From contig JAFEGO010000093.1 of assembly GCA_018239845.1 (NCBI GenBank), positions 1 through 56,657 of the forward strand: DNA of 56,657 nt. The letters run 5' to 3'. The notes beneath the pieces are model-generated. The model was not told where the DNA came from, ran no database searches, and saw only the letters and a program-made list of their open reading frames with translations. Positions 8,922 through 17,227 of this stretch are shown here, piece by piece (the stretch's first letter is position 1; each line of letters begins with the position of its first letter). This DNA is from Verrucomicrobiota bacterium. GTDB taxonomy: Bacteria; Verrucomicrobiota; Verrucomicrobiia; Opitutales; Opitutaceae. A program made the translations under genes and the position numbers.

Positions 8922-11578
8922 AATCCCTTCTAACCGTTGGTTCGTCCGTGTGTGCCTTGGTTCTGCTCGCTGCCTGCACGACTACGGACCCATCTCCCCG
9001 TCCTTCATCCAACGCACCCGCCGGCGGCATGGCCGACCCCGAGCAAGCCGTCGCCCGAAAGCCCAATGACGTCGACGCCCTCTTCCTTCTCGCTAAGCAG
9101 GTCGATTCGAATGGCGACCATGCCAAGGCCATTTCCCTGTTTGATCGCATTCTGGCGATCAAGCCCGCCAATGCCCAGGCCCTTGCCGCGCGCGCGGAAG
9201 CCAGGATGTCGCAAAAGGATTTCCCAGGCGCCCTGGCCGACTTCAACCGTGCGCTCACCCTCTCGCCGAATGAGGCCGCGACCTACGTGCGCCGCAGCCT
9301 GGCGAAGAGCGGACTGAACGACACCGCCGGGGCGCTCGCTGATGCCGACCAAGCCATCAAGCTGAAGCCCGGCCTCGCTCAAGCCTGGTCGCAGCGCGCC
9401 GCCTTGAAAATACGGCAGAAGGACTTTCCGGGCGCGATCGCGGACTACGACCGCGCCATCGCCCTGCAACCGAAGGAAGCGGCCCACTATGCCAGCCGTG
9501 GCGATGCCAAATTAGCGCTGCGCGACTTCGCCGCCGCTCTCGCGGACTATGACGAATCGCTCAAACTGGATCCCAAACAAGCGGCGCTTTGGGCCCATCG
9601 CGGCCAAGCGCGGTGGGCTCTGGGCGACCCGGCCGGCGGAATCACCGACGCCGAGCTGGCGCTCATCCTTGATCCGTCCAGTGCCGACGCCTTCGCCGTC
9701 CGCGGCTGGATCATGACGTCGCAGCGGAACTTCAGCGCCGGGCTCGCCGATCTCGACTGCGCCCTCGCATTGGGTGCGCGATCCGCCGACGTGTATGTGG
9801 CCCACGGCCTCGCTCACGTTTCTCTCCGGCATTACGCCGACGCGCTCGCCGACTTCGGGTACGCCCTGGAACTCGAACCCGAAAACGCCAAGGCCTTTTA
9901 CGGACGCGCTTATCTACGCTACGCCCAAAAGGACCTGCCTGCCGCACGCGCGGATCTCGACCGCGCGCTCCTCCTCGATCCCAACCTCAGCGACGCCTGT
10001 AATTTGCGCGGCCTGATCAAAGCCCAGCAGGATGACTGGTCCGGCGCGACCGCCGACTTTGACCGCGCCCTGACCCTCAATCCGCGTGATGCCGGCGCCT
10101 ACTACGGGTCCGCGTTCCTCAAAAATCGGCGCAAGGACTACGCAGGAGCTCTCGCCGATGCGGCCCGCGCGGCCGAACTCAACCCCGCTCTCGTCGAGGC
10201 GCCCCTCCTTCGCGGCTACATCCACTACATCACCGGGGACTATGCCGCCGCCGTGGTGGATTATGATCACGCCCTTCAACTGGATCCCACCTTGGTCGCC
10301 ACTTTCATCGACCGCGGGAACATCAAGCGCGTCCTGAACGACCTGGACGGCGCCATGGCCGATGCGGCCAGCGCCCTCGCGCTCAACCCCAAATCCGCCC
10401 TCGCCCACCGGCTGCGGGGCGATGTCCTCAATCGGAAAAACGACGCCCCCGGCTCCTTGGCGGCTTACGACCGCGCCATCGCCCTGGACCCGGACGAGGC
10501 CAGCGCCTATGCCGGCCGGGCCAGTATCCGGTTTTTCGATTTGCACGATTGCGAAGGGGCCATCGCCGACCTCGATCAGGCGATTGCACTCAATCAGACA
10601 ACCGGCCGGTTCTATGAGCTGCGCGGCGAAGCCAAGCTCCAGCGGCCGGATTATCCCGGGGCGCTCGCCGATCTTGATCGCGCCCTGACCCTGGACCCCA
10701 AGGACGTCCGGGCTCTCGGCATGCGCGGCACCGTCAAGGCCATCCTCAAGGACCTGCCCGGAGCCGTGGCCGATCTCACCCTCGCGATCTCCTTCGAGCC
10801 CCAAAATGCGACCTTCTACAGCAACCGGGGGCGCGTCCTGGCCACCCAGCGCCATTATCAGGCCGCCCTCGAAGATTATCTCCAAGCCTCCGCGCTCACG
10901 TCCGGCGGTATTTCCGCGCGTCGGGGCGTTATCGCCATGCGGTCAAGTCTCAGGGACTATCCGCGCGTCCTCACCGAGGCCGACGCAATCCTGGCCCTGG
11001 CCCCCAATGACCGGAGCGCCCTGTATTACCGGGCCAATGCCCGGTCGAGAATGGCCGACATTTCCGGTGCCCTCGCTGACTACCGCACCCTTCAGCAACT
11101 TTATCCGACCTTCGCACCCCCTTATCAGTCTTTCATCAGCCTGCACTGGGCCCAGGGAGACTACGTGGCCGCACTGGATGGATGCGACAAGCGACTGGCG
11201 CTCAATTTTGATCGGGCCGAGTATCCCAATTTCTTCCGCCACCTGTTGCTCCAGCGCCTCGACCGCTCCGCCGAATCCCAACTCGCCTCTCTCGTGCCTG
11301 ATTGGAAGGAGGGCTGGCCCAAAGCCATCGGCCTCTTCCTCACCGGTCAGCTTTCCCTCGAAAAATTCGCCGCCGCCGCCGAGATCGCCCCCGACGAAAC
11401 GACCCGAACCGGCCAGCGCTGCGAACAGCATTTTTACGCCGGCATGGTCGCGCTGCTCGCCCAGCGCCCCGCCGAGGCCAAGGCCGAATTCACCGCCTGC
11501 CTCGCCACCGACGTCACCACCTTCACCGAATACGAACTCGCCCAAGCAGAGCTCGCCCGCCTGCCCGCCACCAAATAA
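8918..11578 (+). CDS. Large TPR-repeat lipoprotein, paralogue of the preceding gene
   Basis: An 886-residue lipoprotein. The signal sequence ends in LLAAC with the lipidated cysteine at residue 20. The body is a long array of 34-residue TPR units, more than twenty by eye, with frequent ALADxDRAL and LDPxxA patterns. It ends in the same module as its upstream neighbour (WPKAIGLFLTGQLSLEKF, CEQHFYAGMVALL, TFTEYELAQAELARL). It starts at the ATGA overlap with that gene. An open frame extending further upstream lies inside the neighbour in a different frame and is rejected. Base composition is somewhat less GC-extreme than the neighbour. A hairpin without a T-run follows the stop. Confidence 0.85.
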   Translation: MKSLLTVGSSVCALVLLAACTTTDPSPRPSSNAPAGGMADPEQAVARKPNDVDALFLLAKQVDSNGDHAKAISLFDRILAIKPANAQALAARAEARMSQKDFPGALADFNRALTLSPNEAATYVRRSLAKSGLNDTAGALADADQAIKLKPGLAQAWSQRAALKIRQKDFPGAIADYDRAIALQPKEAAHYASRGDAKLALRDFAAALADYDESLKLDPKQAALWAHRGQARWALGDPAGGITDAELALILDPSSADAFAVRGWIMTSQRNFSAGLADLDCALALGARSADVYVAHGLAHVSLRHYADALADFGYALELEPENAKAFYGRAYLRYAQKDLPAARADLDRALLLDPNLSDACNLRGLIKAQQDDWSGATADFDRALTLNPRDAGAYYGSAFLKNRRKDYAGALADAARAAELNPALVEAPLLRGYIHYITGDYAAAVVDYDHALQLDPTLVATFIDRGNIKRVLNDLDGAMADAASALALNPKSALAHRLRGDVLNRKNDAPGSLAAYDRAIALDPDEASAYAGRASIRFFDLHDCEGAIADLDQAIALNQTTGRFYELRGEAKLQRPDYPGALADLDRALTLDPKDVRALGMRGTVKAILKDLPGAVADLTLAISFEPQNATFYSNRGRVLATQRHYQAALEDYLQASALTSGGISARRGVIAMRSSLRDYPRVLTEADAILALAPNDRSALYYRANARSRMADISGALADYRTLQQLYPTFAPPYQSFISLHWAQGDYVAALDGCDKRLALNFDRAEYPNFFRHLLLQRLDRSAESQLASLVPDWKEGWPKAIGLFLTGQLSLEKFAAAAEIAPDETTRTGQRCEQHFYAGMVALLAQRPAEAKAEFTACLATDVTTFTEYELAQAELARLPATK

Positions 11579-11579
11579 C

Positions 11580-11598
11580 CGGAGCCCCTTCGGCTCCG
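11580..11598 (+). terminator. Possible terminator hairpin after the TPR operon
   Basis: Two bases after the TPR stop, CGGAGCC and GGCTCCG form a short GC-rich stem around a five-base loop. There is no T-run, so it is a weak candidate for intrinsic termination and may act only as a 3' end stabiliser. Confidence 0.35.
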
Positions 11599-11637
11599 AT
11601 CATTGGTCATTAGACATTAGGCCTTCGTCATTCCGCG
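11599..11637. repeat. Short-period repeat (ATTGGTCATTAGACATTAGG type)
   Basis: Between two convergent genes, the stretch contains degenerate copies of a unit resembling CATTGGT/CATTAGA/CATTAGG. It matches the style of the other roughly 10-base-period intergenic repeats in the window and has no coding potential. Confidence 0.45.
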
Positions 11638-11639
11638 TG

Positions 11640-12185
11640 CTAGGCGCGCGGCGTCTTCCGCACCATCCGCGCCATTGATTCCTCGGGGTTGAGCGACGTC
11701 ACGCGCGCCACTTCCACCCATGCGAGGTCTTTCGATTCATCGGAAATCACCAGCGGTTCCGCGGGGTCGGCCTCGATCATGAAGCGCAGGTCGTAGTGAT
11801 AATGCGCCGGCACGCCCTTGCGCTCGGGGATCAGGTGCCGGTCCACGTCGAAGGGCGCCGCGCTCACCGCCTTCAGCCGGGTGAGTCCGCTCTCCTCCCG
11901 CGCCTCCTTCAGCGCCACCGCCAGCAGATCGGTATCGCCGTCGGCGTGGCCGCCGAGCTGGAGCCACTTGTCGAGCTTGCGGTGGTGCGTCAGCAGCGTG
12001 CGCGTGCGGTCCGGGCTCACGATCCACGCCGAGCCCGTCAGGTGTCCGCTCAGTTGCGAGCGCAGGAAGCAATCCTCATGCGCCTCCACAAAGCGGATCG
12101 TGTCCGCCGTCATCGCCGCCTCATGCGCATCGAGTGCGACATGGGCCCTTAAAAGTTTCAACACCGGCTCCCGGGGATCGTTCAT
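11640..12185 (-). CDS. Nudix hydrolase
   Basis: A Nudix-fold hydrolase of about 181 residues. The catalytic helix is recognisable as GGHADGDTD followed by ALKEAREESGL, with the REExxG core intact; the acidic residue normally found six places after the first glycine is not obvious, so the box is slightly atypical. HHRKLDKWLQLGGH is characteristic of Nudix proteins acting on nucleotide-type diphosphates. I chose the ATG at 12185 (MNDPREP) because the upstream in-frame residues are encoded by a 10-base tandem repeat. The substrate cannot be told from sequence. It lies downstream of the LOG-family gene on the same strand, 45 bases apart. Confidence 0.85.
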   Translation of the reverse strand: MNDPREPVLKLLRAHVALDAHEAAMTADTIRFVEAHEDCFLRSQLSGHLTGSAWIVSPDRTRTLLTHHRKLDKWLQLGGHADGDTDLLAVALKEAREESGLTRLKAVSAAPFDVDRHLIPERKGVPAHYHYDLRFMIEADPAEPLVISDESKDLAWVEVARVTSLNPEESMARMVRKTPRA

Positions 12186-12190
12186 GGTCT

Positions 12191-12228
12191 TCAATTCGCG
12201 TTCATTCGCGTCCATTCGCGGTTAAAAA
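12191..12228. repeat. 10-bp tandem repeat (ATTCGCGTTC type)
   Basis: Three consecutive 10-base units (TCAATTCGCG, TTCATTCGCG, TCCATTCGCG) followed by GTTAAAAAT lie between the LOG and Nudix genes. A partial second copy, with the same TTCGCGGTTAAAAA ending, occurs at 31882-31908. Confidence 0.75.
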
Positions 12229-12230
12229 TC

Positions 12231-12812
12231 TCACCGCGTCTCAAACCACTTCGCTTCCGACGGAGCGCCACCCGTCTGCGCGATGCGTTCGAAAATCTCC
12301 GGCACCGTCGCGGCCACGCGGAAGAGTTCCATGTTCGACGGCTTGAAGAATTTCTCCGCCAGCATGCGGTCGAAGAGTTTCAGCAGGTCGTCATAAAAAC
12401 CGTCCTGGTTGAGAAACACGCAGGGTTTCCGTACCACGTCGAGCTGCCGCAGCGTGAGGATTTCCATGATCTCCTCCAGCGTGCCGAAGCCGCCGGGCAG
12501 CGTCACAAACGCATCGGCCCGCGCCTCCATCAGGAGCTTGCGCTCGCGCATCGTCACCACGGTCACGAGCTCGTCGGCTTCGGCGTAGGCCAGCTCGCGG
12601 GCCTTCATGAATTCCGGGATCACCCCGACCACGCGGCCGCCCGCCTCCTTGGCCGCGCGCGCCACCGCGCCCATCAGGCCGGTCTTGCCGCCGCCATAGA
12701 CGAGGCCCCAGCCCTGCGCCACCAGCATGCGCCCGAGCTCGGCCGCCGCCGCGTGATACTTCGGATCGATCCGGTCGCTGGAGGAACAATAGACGCAGAG
12801 CAATTTGGACAT
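12231..12812 (-). CDS. LOG-family (TIGR00730) nucleotide phosphoribohydrolase
   Basis: A 193-residue Rossmann-fold protein of the LOG family. The signature PGGFGTLEE near residues 106-114 and the upstream VYGGGKTGLMGAVA and MRERK motifs are intact; PGGxGTxxE with the upstream Arg forms the active site of cytokinin riboside 5'-monophosphate phosphoribohydrolases. In bacteria the family more generally cleaves the N-glycosidic bond of nucleoside monophosphates. The protein starts MSKLLCVYCSSSD, the normal family N-terminus. Its promoter region contains one arm of a perfect 30-base inverted repeat, shared with the divergent gluQ gene. Confidence 0.92.
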   Translation of the reverse strand: MSKLLCVYCSSSDRIDPKYHAAAAELGRMLVAQGWGLVYGGGKTGLMGAVARAAKEAGGRVVGVIPEFMKARELAYAEADELVTVVTMRERKLLMEARADAFVTLPGGFGTLEEIMEILTLRQLDVVRKPCVFLNQDGFYDDLLKLFDRMLAEKFFKPSNMELFRVAATVPEIFERIAQTGGAPSEAKWFETR

Positions 12813-12820
12813 GATTTATT

Positions 12821-12909
12821 AACCACGGATGAACACGGATAGACACGGATAAAAGTAAGAATCGTCTTCCGCTGCCCTGATCCGTGTCTATCCGTGTTCA
12901 TCCGTGGTT
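12821..12909. repeat. Perfect 30-bp inverted repeat with 10-bp internal period
   Basis: Arm 12821-12850 is three 10-base units of the type AACCACGGAT, GAACACGGAT, AGACACGGAT. Arm 12880-12909 is its exact reverse complement; a 29-base spacer separates them. It fills the gap between two divergent genes, and the right arm supplies the GTG start codon of gluQ. Related single-arm remnants occur near 26086-26105 and 49660-49692. Confidence 0.9.
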
Positions 12910-13773
12910 CAACCTCCGTCCAGTTATCGCGGCCGCCTCGCGCCCTCGCCTACCGGCTACCTGCACCTCGGGCACGCGCGCACCTTCTGGCTGGCCGCCG
13001 AGCGCGCCCGCGCCGCCGGGGGCACGGTCATCCTACGCAACGACGACCTCGACGCCGCCCGCTTCCGCCTCGATTTCGTGGACGCGATGTACGAGGACCT
13101 CCGCTGGCTCGGCCTCACCTGGAGCGAGGGTCCCGACGTCGGCGGCCCGCACGCCCCCTACAAACAGCGCGAGCGCCTGCCGATCTACCGCGCCGCCCTC
13201 GCCCAGCTCCATGCCGCGGGCCTGATCTTCCCCTGCACCCACACGCGCAAGGATGTGCTCGAGGCCATCGGCGCGCCGCACGAGGGCGCGGCCCATGACG
13301 ACGAGCCCGTTTACCCCGCGTCGTTTCGCCCGCCCGCCGGTGCTCCGCTCCCGCCGCTCGGCGACAAGGTCTCCGTCAACTGGCGTTTCCGCGTGCCCGA
13401 CGGCGAAGAACTCGTGTTCGACGACAAACGCTTCGGCCCGCAGCGCGCCGTCGCCGGCCGCGACTTCGGGGACTTCCTCGTCTGGCGCAAGGACGACGCC
13501 CCGAGCTACCAGCTCTCCTGCGCGGTGGACGACGCCGCGATGCGCATCACCGAGGTCGTCCGAGGCGCCGACCTCATCCGCAGCACGTTTCGCCAGCTCC
13601 TGCTCCTGCGCGCGCTCGGCCTGCCCGCGCCCGATTACTACCACTGCCCGCTGATGCTCGACGACGCCGGCGTGCGCCTCGCCAAGCGCCACGACGCGCT
13701 CAGCCTGCGCACCCTCCGCGCTCAGGGCGTGACACCCGCCGAAATCATCGCGAAGTTTTCCTCCGAGCCATGA
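12904..13773 (+). CDS. gluQ: Glutamyl-Q tRNA(Asp) synthetase
   Basis: A 289-residue paralogue of the GluRS catalytic domain without an anticodon-binding domain, the expected size for GluQ. The enzyme attaches glutamate to queuosine at position 34 of tRNA-Asp. RGRLAPSPTGYLHLGHA carries the HIGH-type motif (HLGH) and RLAKRHDALSLR replaces KMSKS. The zinc-site region reads FPCTHTRKD with a single cysteine, so the canonical Cys cluster is missing. The only usable start is GTG 12904, inside a dispersed repeat arm. It overlaps mogA by ATGA. A gamma-type short GluRS is excluded by length. Confidence 0.93.
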   Translation: MVQPPSSYRGRLAPSPTGYLHLGHARTFWLAAERARAAGGTVILRNDDLDAARFRLDFVDAMYEDLRWLGLTWSEGPDVGGPHAPYKQRERLPIYRAALAQLHAAGLIFPCTHTRKDVLEAIGAPHEGAAHDDEPVYPASFRPPAGAPLPPLGDKVSVNWRFRVPDGEELVFDDKRFGPQRAVAGRDFGDFLVWRKDDAPSYQLSCAVDDAAMRITEVVRGADLIRSTFRQLLLLRALGLPAPDYYHCPLMLDDAGVRLAKRHDALSLRTLRAQGVTPAEIIAKFSSEP

Positions 13774-14300
13774 GCGTAAAAATCGGCGTCCTCAACATCT
13801 CCGACCGCGCCAGCGCCGGCGTCTATGCCGACGAGCCCGGCCAGGCCTGCCTCGCCCTCCTTCGCGAATGGCTCACCACGCCCTTCGAGCCTGATTACAA
13901 GATCATCCCCGACGAGCGCACGGTCATCGAGGCCGAGCTGCGTCGCATGGCCGACGAAGCCGGCTGCTGCCTCGTCGTCACCACCGGCGGCACCGGCCCC
14001 TCGCCCCGTGACGTCACCCCCGAGGCCACGCACGCCGTCATCGAAAAAGAGCTGCCCGGCTTCGGCGAACTCATGCGCGCCGCCTCGCTGAAATTTGTCC
14101 CCACGGCGATCCTCTCACGCCAGACCGCCGGCATCCGCGGCCGCACCCTCATCGTGAACCTCCCCGGCCGCCCCAAGGCGATCCGCGAAAACCTCGAGGC
14201 CGTCTTCCCCGCGATCCCCTACTGCATCGACCTCATCGGCGGCCCGCGCCTCGAGACCGACGAGTCCGTGATGTCCGTCTTTCGTCCGCGGAGCAGCTGA
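13770..14300 (+). CDS. mog: Molybdopterin adenylyltransferase (MogA/MoaB type)
   Basis: A 176-residue protein of the MoCF family. The motif VVTTGGTGPSPRDVTPEAT near residues 68-86 and the later KELPGFGELMR and NLPGRPKA are diagnostic for MogA/MoaB, which adenylylates molybdopterin before metal insertion. The start at 13770 overlaps the gluQ stop (ATGA), so the two are cotranslated although their pathways differ. No other molybdenum cofactor gene is in the window. Confidence 0.93.
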   Translation: MSVKIGVLNISDRASAGVYADEPGQACLALLREWLTTPFEPDYKIIPDERTVIEAELRRMADEAGCCLVVTTGGTGPSPRDVTPEATHAVIEKELPGFGELMRAASLKFVPTAILSRQTAGIRGRTLIVNLPGRPKAIRENLEAVFPAIPYCIDLIGGPRLETDESVMSVFRPRSS

Positions 14301-14347
14301 TCCTCGCTTGCCTTCACGCCGGCTTCCGGGCGTGCTGACGGGGCCGC

Positions 14348-15523
14348 ATGGATACCAGCGATGCCGCAACGCCCGTCCCGACCGGGGAGACTCCGCCTGC
14401 CTCCGGCGCGGAGCCCGGCCCGGAGGCATTCCCGCCCGCCGAGGCCGTGGTGGCGCCGCCCGCTGAGCCGCCCTTGCTCCCGCCTCCCCTGCCGCAGGCG
14501 CCGCCCGACCCGCCCGCCGAGCCCTTTGTCTTCCACGGTCAGGCCCGCGAATACTTCCGCATCTGGATCGTCAATACCCTGCTCACCGTGCTGACGCTCG
14601 GCGTTTTTTCCGCTTGGGCCAAGGTCCGCAAGCGCCGCTACCTCCGGGGCAACACCGAGCTGCTCGGCCACCGCTTCGACTACACCGCCGATCCGCGCCG
14701 CCTGCTGGTCGGCAACCTCATCATCGTGGTGATGTTTCTCGCGTACGCCCTGTTTGGCTCCGTGTATCCGGCGGTCCGTTTCATCGCCCTGGGCCTGGCG
14801 GTGGTTTTCCTGCCCTGGGTGATCGTGCGCTCGCTGGCTTTCAATGCGCACAACACCGTGTGGCGCGGTCTGCGCTTCCGCTTTCATCCCAGCCTCAGCG
14901 CGGCCGTGATGGTCTATCTGCTGCGCCCCCTGCTGATCCCGGTGACGCTCGGCTTCTATTATCCGGCCTGGGCGCGGGCGGCGGCGGAGTTCCGGATCTC
15001 GCGGCACCGCCTGGGCACGGCATTCTTTTACTTCGAGGCCAAAAACGGGCCGTTCTACCGTGCCTACCTGTCGGCCGGCGTCATCCTGTTCGCCGCCGTG
15101 ATGATCGTGGGCTTTGGGGTGACCTACCTCACCTCAAGCCATGGCGGGCATGTGCCCACCCAGGCGCAGCTGATCCCGCTCCTGCTCTTTTATGGCGCGG
15201 TGTTCTACCTCACCAAGCACCTGATCTTCGCGATGCTGTTCAACCCGATGTGGAACGCCACGCGGCTCAATGGCCACTGCTTCCGGGCCAACCTGCGCAC
15301 CGGCCGCTGGCTCGGCCTGCAAATCACCAATCTCGCCGCCACCGTCGTCTCCTGCGGCCTGCTCTACCCCTGGGCCGTCATGCGCTCCGCGCGCTACGCC
15401 CTCGGCTGCCTCAGCCTCCAACCGGATGGCCCCCTCGAGGATATCGCGCGGGTGGACAGCACCGCGGGCAACGCGGTGAGCGACACGGCCGCGGAATTCG
15501 CCGGGCTCGATTTCGGCCTGTGA
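14348..15523 (+). CDS. DUF898 (YjgN-like) integral membrane protein
   Basis: A 391-residue protein. The first 60 or so residues are Pro/Ala-rich and probably disordered. The rest is a DUF898 domain: FVFHGQAREYFRIWIVNTLLTVLTLGVFSAWAKVRKRRY (read in two halves) is the family hallmark, followed by about six membrane helices. E. coli YjgN is the best-known relative; its function is unknown. The gene lies two bases upstream of an M48 protease with a DUF7092-like N-terminus, an association I recall from many genomes and which suggests a shared envelope quality-control job. Confidence 0.9.
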   Translation: MDTSDAATPVPTGETPPASGAEPGPEAFPPAEAVVAPPAEPPLLPPPLPQAPPDPPAEPFVFHGQAREYFRIWIVNTLLTVLTLGVFSAWAKVRKRRYLRGNTELLGHRFDYTADPRRLLVGNLIIVVMFLAYALFGSVYPAVRFIALGLAVVFLPWVIVRSLAFNAHNTVWRGLRFRFHPSLSAAVMVYLLRPLLIPVTLGFYYPAWARAAAEFRISRHRLGTAFFYFEAKNGPFYRAYLSAGVILFAAVMIVGFGVTYLTSSHGGHVPTQAQLIPLLLFYGAVFYLTKHLIFAMLFNPMWNATRLNGHCFRANLRTGRWLGLQITNLAATVVSCGLLYPWAVMRSARYALGCLSLQPDGPLEDIARVDSTAGNAVSDTAAEFAGLDFGL

Positions 15524-15525
15524 CC

Positions 15526-16920
15526 ATGATCACCCCCGCCCTTTATTGCGACGGCCAGACCTTGCGCTCCCACGCGGTGGAGGTGCAGATCGGGGCGGAT
15601 GGCTCGCTCCGGTACACCGGGGAAAACATCGACGTCAGCCTCCCGCTCTCCACCGTGCGGATCAGCCCCCGGCTGGGCCGGGTGCCGCGTTTCCTCCGGC
15701 TGCCCGCCGGCGGCGTGCTGGAGGTGCCCGACGATCCTGCCTTTGACGCCGCGCTGGCCGCCGCCGGCGCGGCCCACCGGCTGGAGCGCGCGGTCCACTG
15801 GCTCGAATCCCGCGTGGCCATCGCCGCCGGATCCACCCTCCTGCTGGCGGTCGCCGTGACCGCGGCCGTGTGGCTGGGCCTGCCGTGGCTCGCCCGCCGC
15901 GCCGCCTATGCCGTGCCCGACACGATCGAGGCCCAGGCAGGCCGGGCCGGCTACAATGTCTTTGTCCGCTCCTTCGCGCGCAGCACCCTCACCGGCCGGC
16001 AGCAGCGCGTGGTGGAGCACCAGCTGGAGCGGCTGCAGGCCGCCCGGGCCTTTCACGTCAAGCCGGTCCTCGTGTTTGTGCGCATGGGCACACCCAATGC
16101 GTTTGCCCTGCCCGGCGGTATCATCGTGGTGACGGACGAGCTCTACCAGCTCGCCTACAACGAGGAGGAGCTGGCCGCCGTCCTCGCGCATGAGCTGGGC
16201 CACGTGGAAAAGCGCCACGGCCTGCAGAGCGTCTTGCGCAGCAGCGCGGCCCTGATCGTCGTCAGCACCATCACTGGGGATTTGTCCACGCTCACCACGT
16301 TTTCCGGCACCCTGCCTTTCATCCTGCTGCAGTACGGCTACGCCCGCGAGTTCGAGCACGAGGCCGACGACTATGCGATCAGCCTGCTGCGCGACGCGCG
16401 CATCGATCCCATCAACCTGGCCCGGATCCTCCGCCGCCTGGAGCGCGAGCGGCCGAAGCAGGGCAAGGATTTCAGCTATCTCAGCAGCCATCCGGCGACC
16501 GAGGAGCGCATCAAGTTCGTGCAATCCTACTCCTCAGCGGCGCTGGCCGGGGACGAGTTCAATGCGCTGCACGAGGCGGAGCAGCCGGTGATCCGCCATG
16601 AACCGATCGACCGGAAACCGCGGGTGTTTTACACCGTCGATCCCGTCTACCCGATCGAGATGCGCGAGGCCGGCGTCACCGGTGAAGTGACCTTGGAGTT
16701 TACCGTCGATACCCTGGGCTACGTGCACGATGCCAAGGTGACTCGCTCCAGCCGGCCCGAATTTGAGCAGCCCTCCTTGGATGCGGTTGGGAAATGGACC
16801 TTCACCCCGGCACGCAGAGGCGACCGGGCGGTGAATTGCCGCATGCAGCAGACCCTCACGTTTACCCTCGATGAGGAGGATTCCGCCACTCCGCCGGCAA
16901 AATCGACTCCGGCCCGATGA
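15526..16920 (+). CDS. M48 metalloprotease with C-terminal TonB-like domain
   Basis: A 464-residue membrane protease. Residues 1-90 resemble the DUF7092 domain found before M48 peptidases. A membrane helix lies near 97-120. The zinc motif HELGH is at 222-226, with the third ligand Glu in FEHEADDYA near 279. The last 90 residues are a TonB C-terminal (energy-transducer type) domain: VDPVYPIEMREAGVTGEV, then VTRSSRPEFEQPSLDAVGKW. A protease joined to a TonB-like domain is unusual; the latter may bind a periplasmic partner. ATG 15526 lies two bases after the DUF898 stop. The 3' end overlaps the convergent membrane-protein gene by 59 bases. Confidence 0.88.
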   Translation: MITPALYCDGQTLRSHAVEVQIGADGSLRYTGENIDVSLPLSTVRISPRLGRVPRFLRLPAGGVLEVPDDPAFDAALAAAGAAHRLERAVHWLESRVAIAAGSTLLLAVAVTAAVWLGLPWLARRAAYAVPDTIEAQAGRAGYNVFVRSFARSTLTGRQQRVVEHQLERLQAARAFHVKPVLVFVRMGTPNAFALPGGIIVVTDELYQLAYNEEELAAVLAHELGHVEKRHGLQSVLRSSAALIVVSTITGDLSTLTTFSGTLPFILLQYGYAREFEHEADDYAISLLRDARIDPINLARILRRLERERPKQGKDFSYLSSHPATEERIKFVQSYSSAALAGDEFNALHEAEQPVIRHEPIDRKPRVFYTVDPVYPIEMREAGVTGEVTLEFTVDTLGYVHDAKVTRSSRPEFEQPSLDAVGKWTFTPARRGDRAVNCRMQQTLTFTLDEEDSATPPAKSTPAR

Positions 16921-17227
16921 TGTACACGCGGTAGTAGAGCCAAAACACCAGCAGCCCCAGCAGCGCGAGGAACAGCAGCTCGCCCAGCTGGCCGCCGCCC
17001 TCGCGGCTGCGGCGGCGCATCACCCCGATCAGCGCCGTGATCGCGGGCGCCACCACGAAGCCCACCAGCGAACCGCCAAAGAGCACCACCGCCATGATCG
17101 CCGCCGTGCGCACGAGGCCGTCGCCCAGCAGCCTCGTCTTGTAGTTCACGAGCTCCACGCAGAGGTTGAGCAGCAGCAGACAGCACGGGAGCACGTAGTA
17201 GTTGCGGACCGCCTTTTCGTTTTTCAT
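16862..17227 (-). CDS. Small membrane protein of unknown function
   Basis: A 121-residue protein that I do not recognise. It has three hydrophobic segments, near residues 11-31, 42-66 and 84-104, with a basic, glycine-rich loop (MRRRSREGGGQ) before the last one. ATG 17227 (MKNEKAVRNYY) is preferred; the open frame extends further upstream, but without membrane-protein character and into the promoter region of the divergent DUF5069 gene. The 3' end overlaps the M48 gene tail-to-tail by 59 bases. It may be a lineage-specific inner-membrane protein. Confidence 0.7.
   Translation of the reverse strand: MKNEKAVRNYYVLPCCLLLLNLCVELVNYKTRLLGDGLVRTAAIMAVVLFGGSLVGFVVAPAITALIGVMRRRSREGGGQLGELLFLALLGLLVFWLYYRVYIIGPESILPAEWRNPPHRG

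Noticed and set aside
12191..12909. Possible CRISPR array because of regularly repeated units
   Set aside because: Units are 10 bases with no unique spacers and no cas genes nearby.
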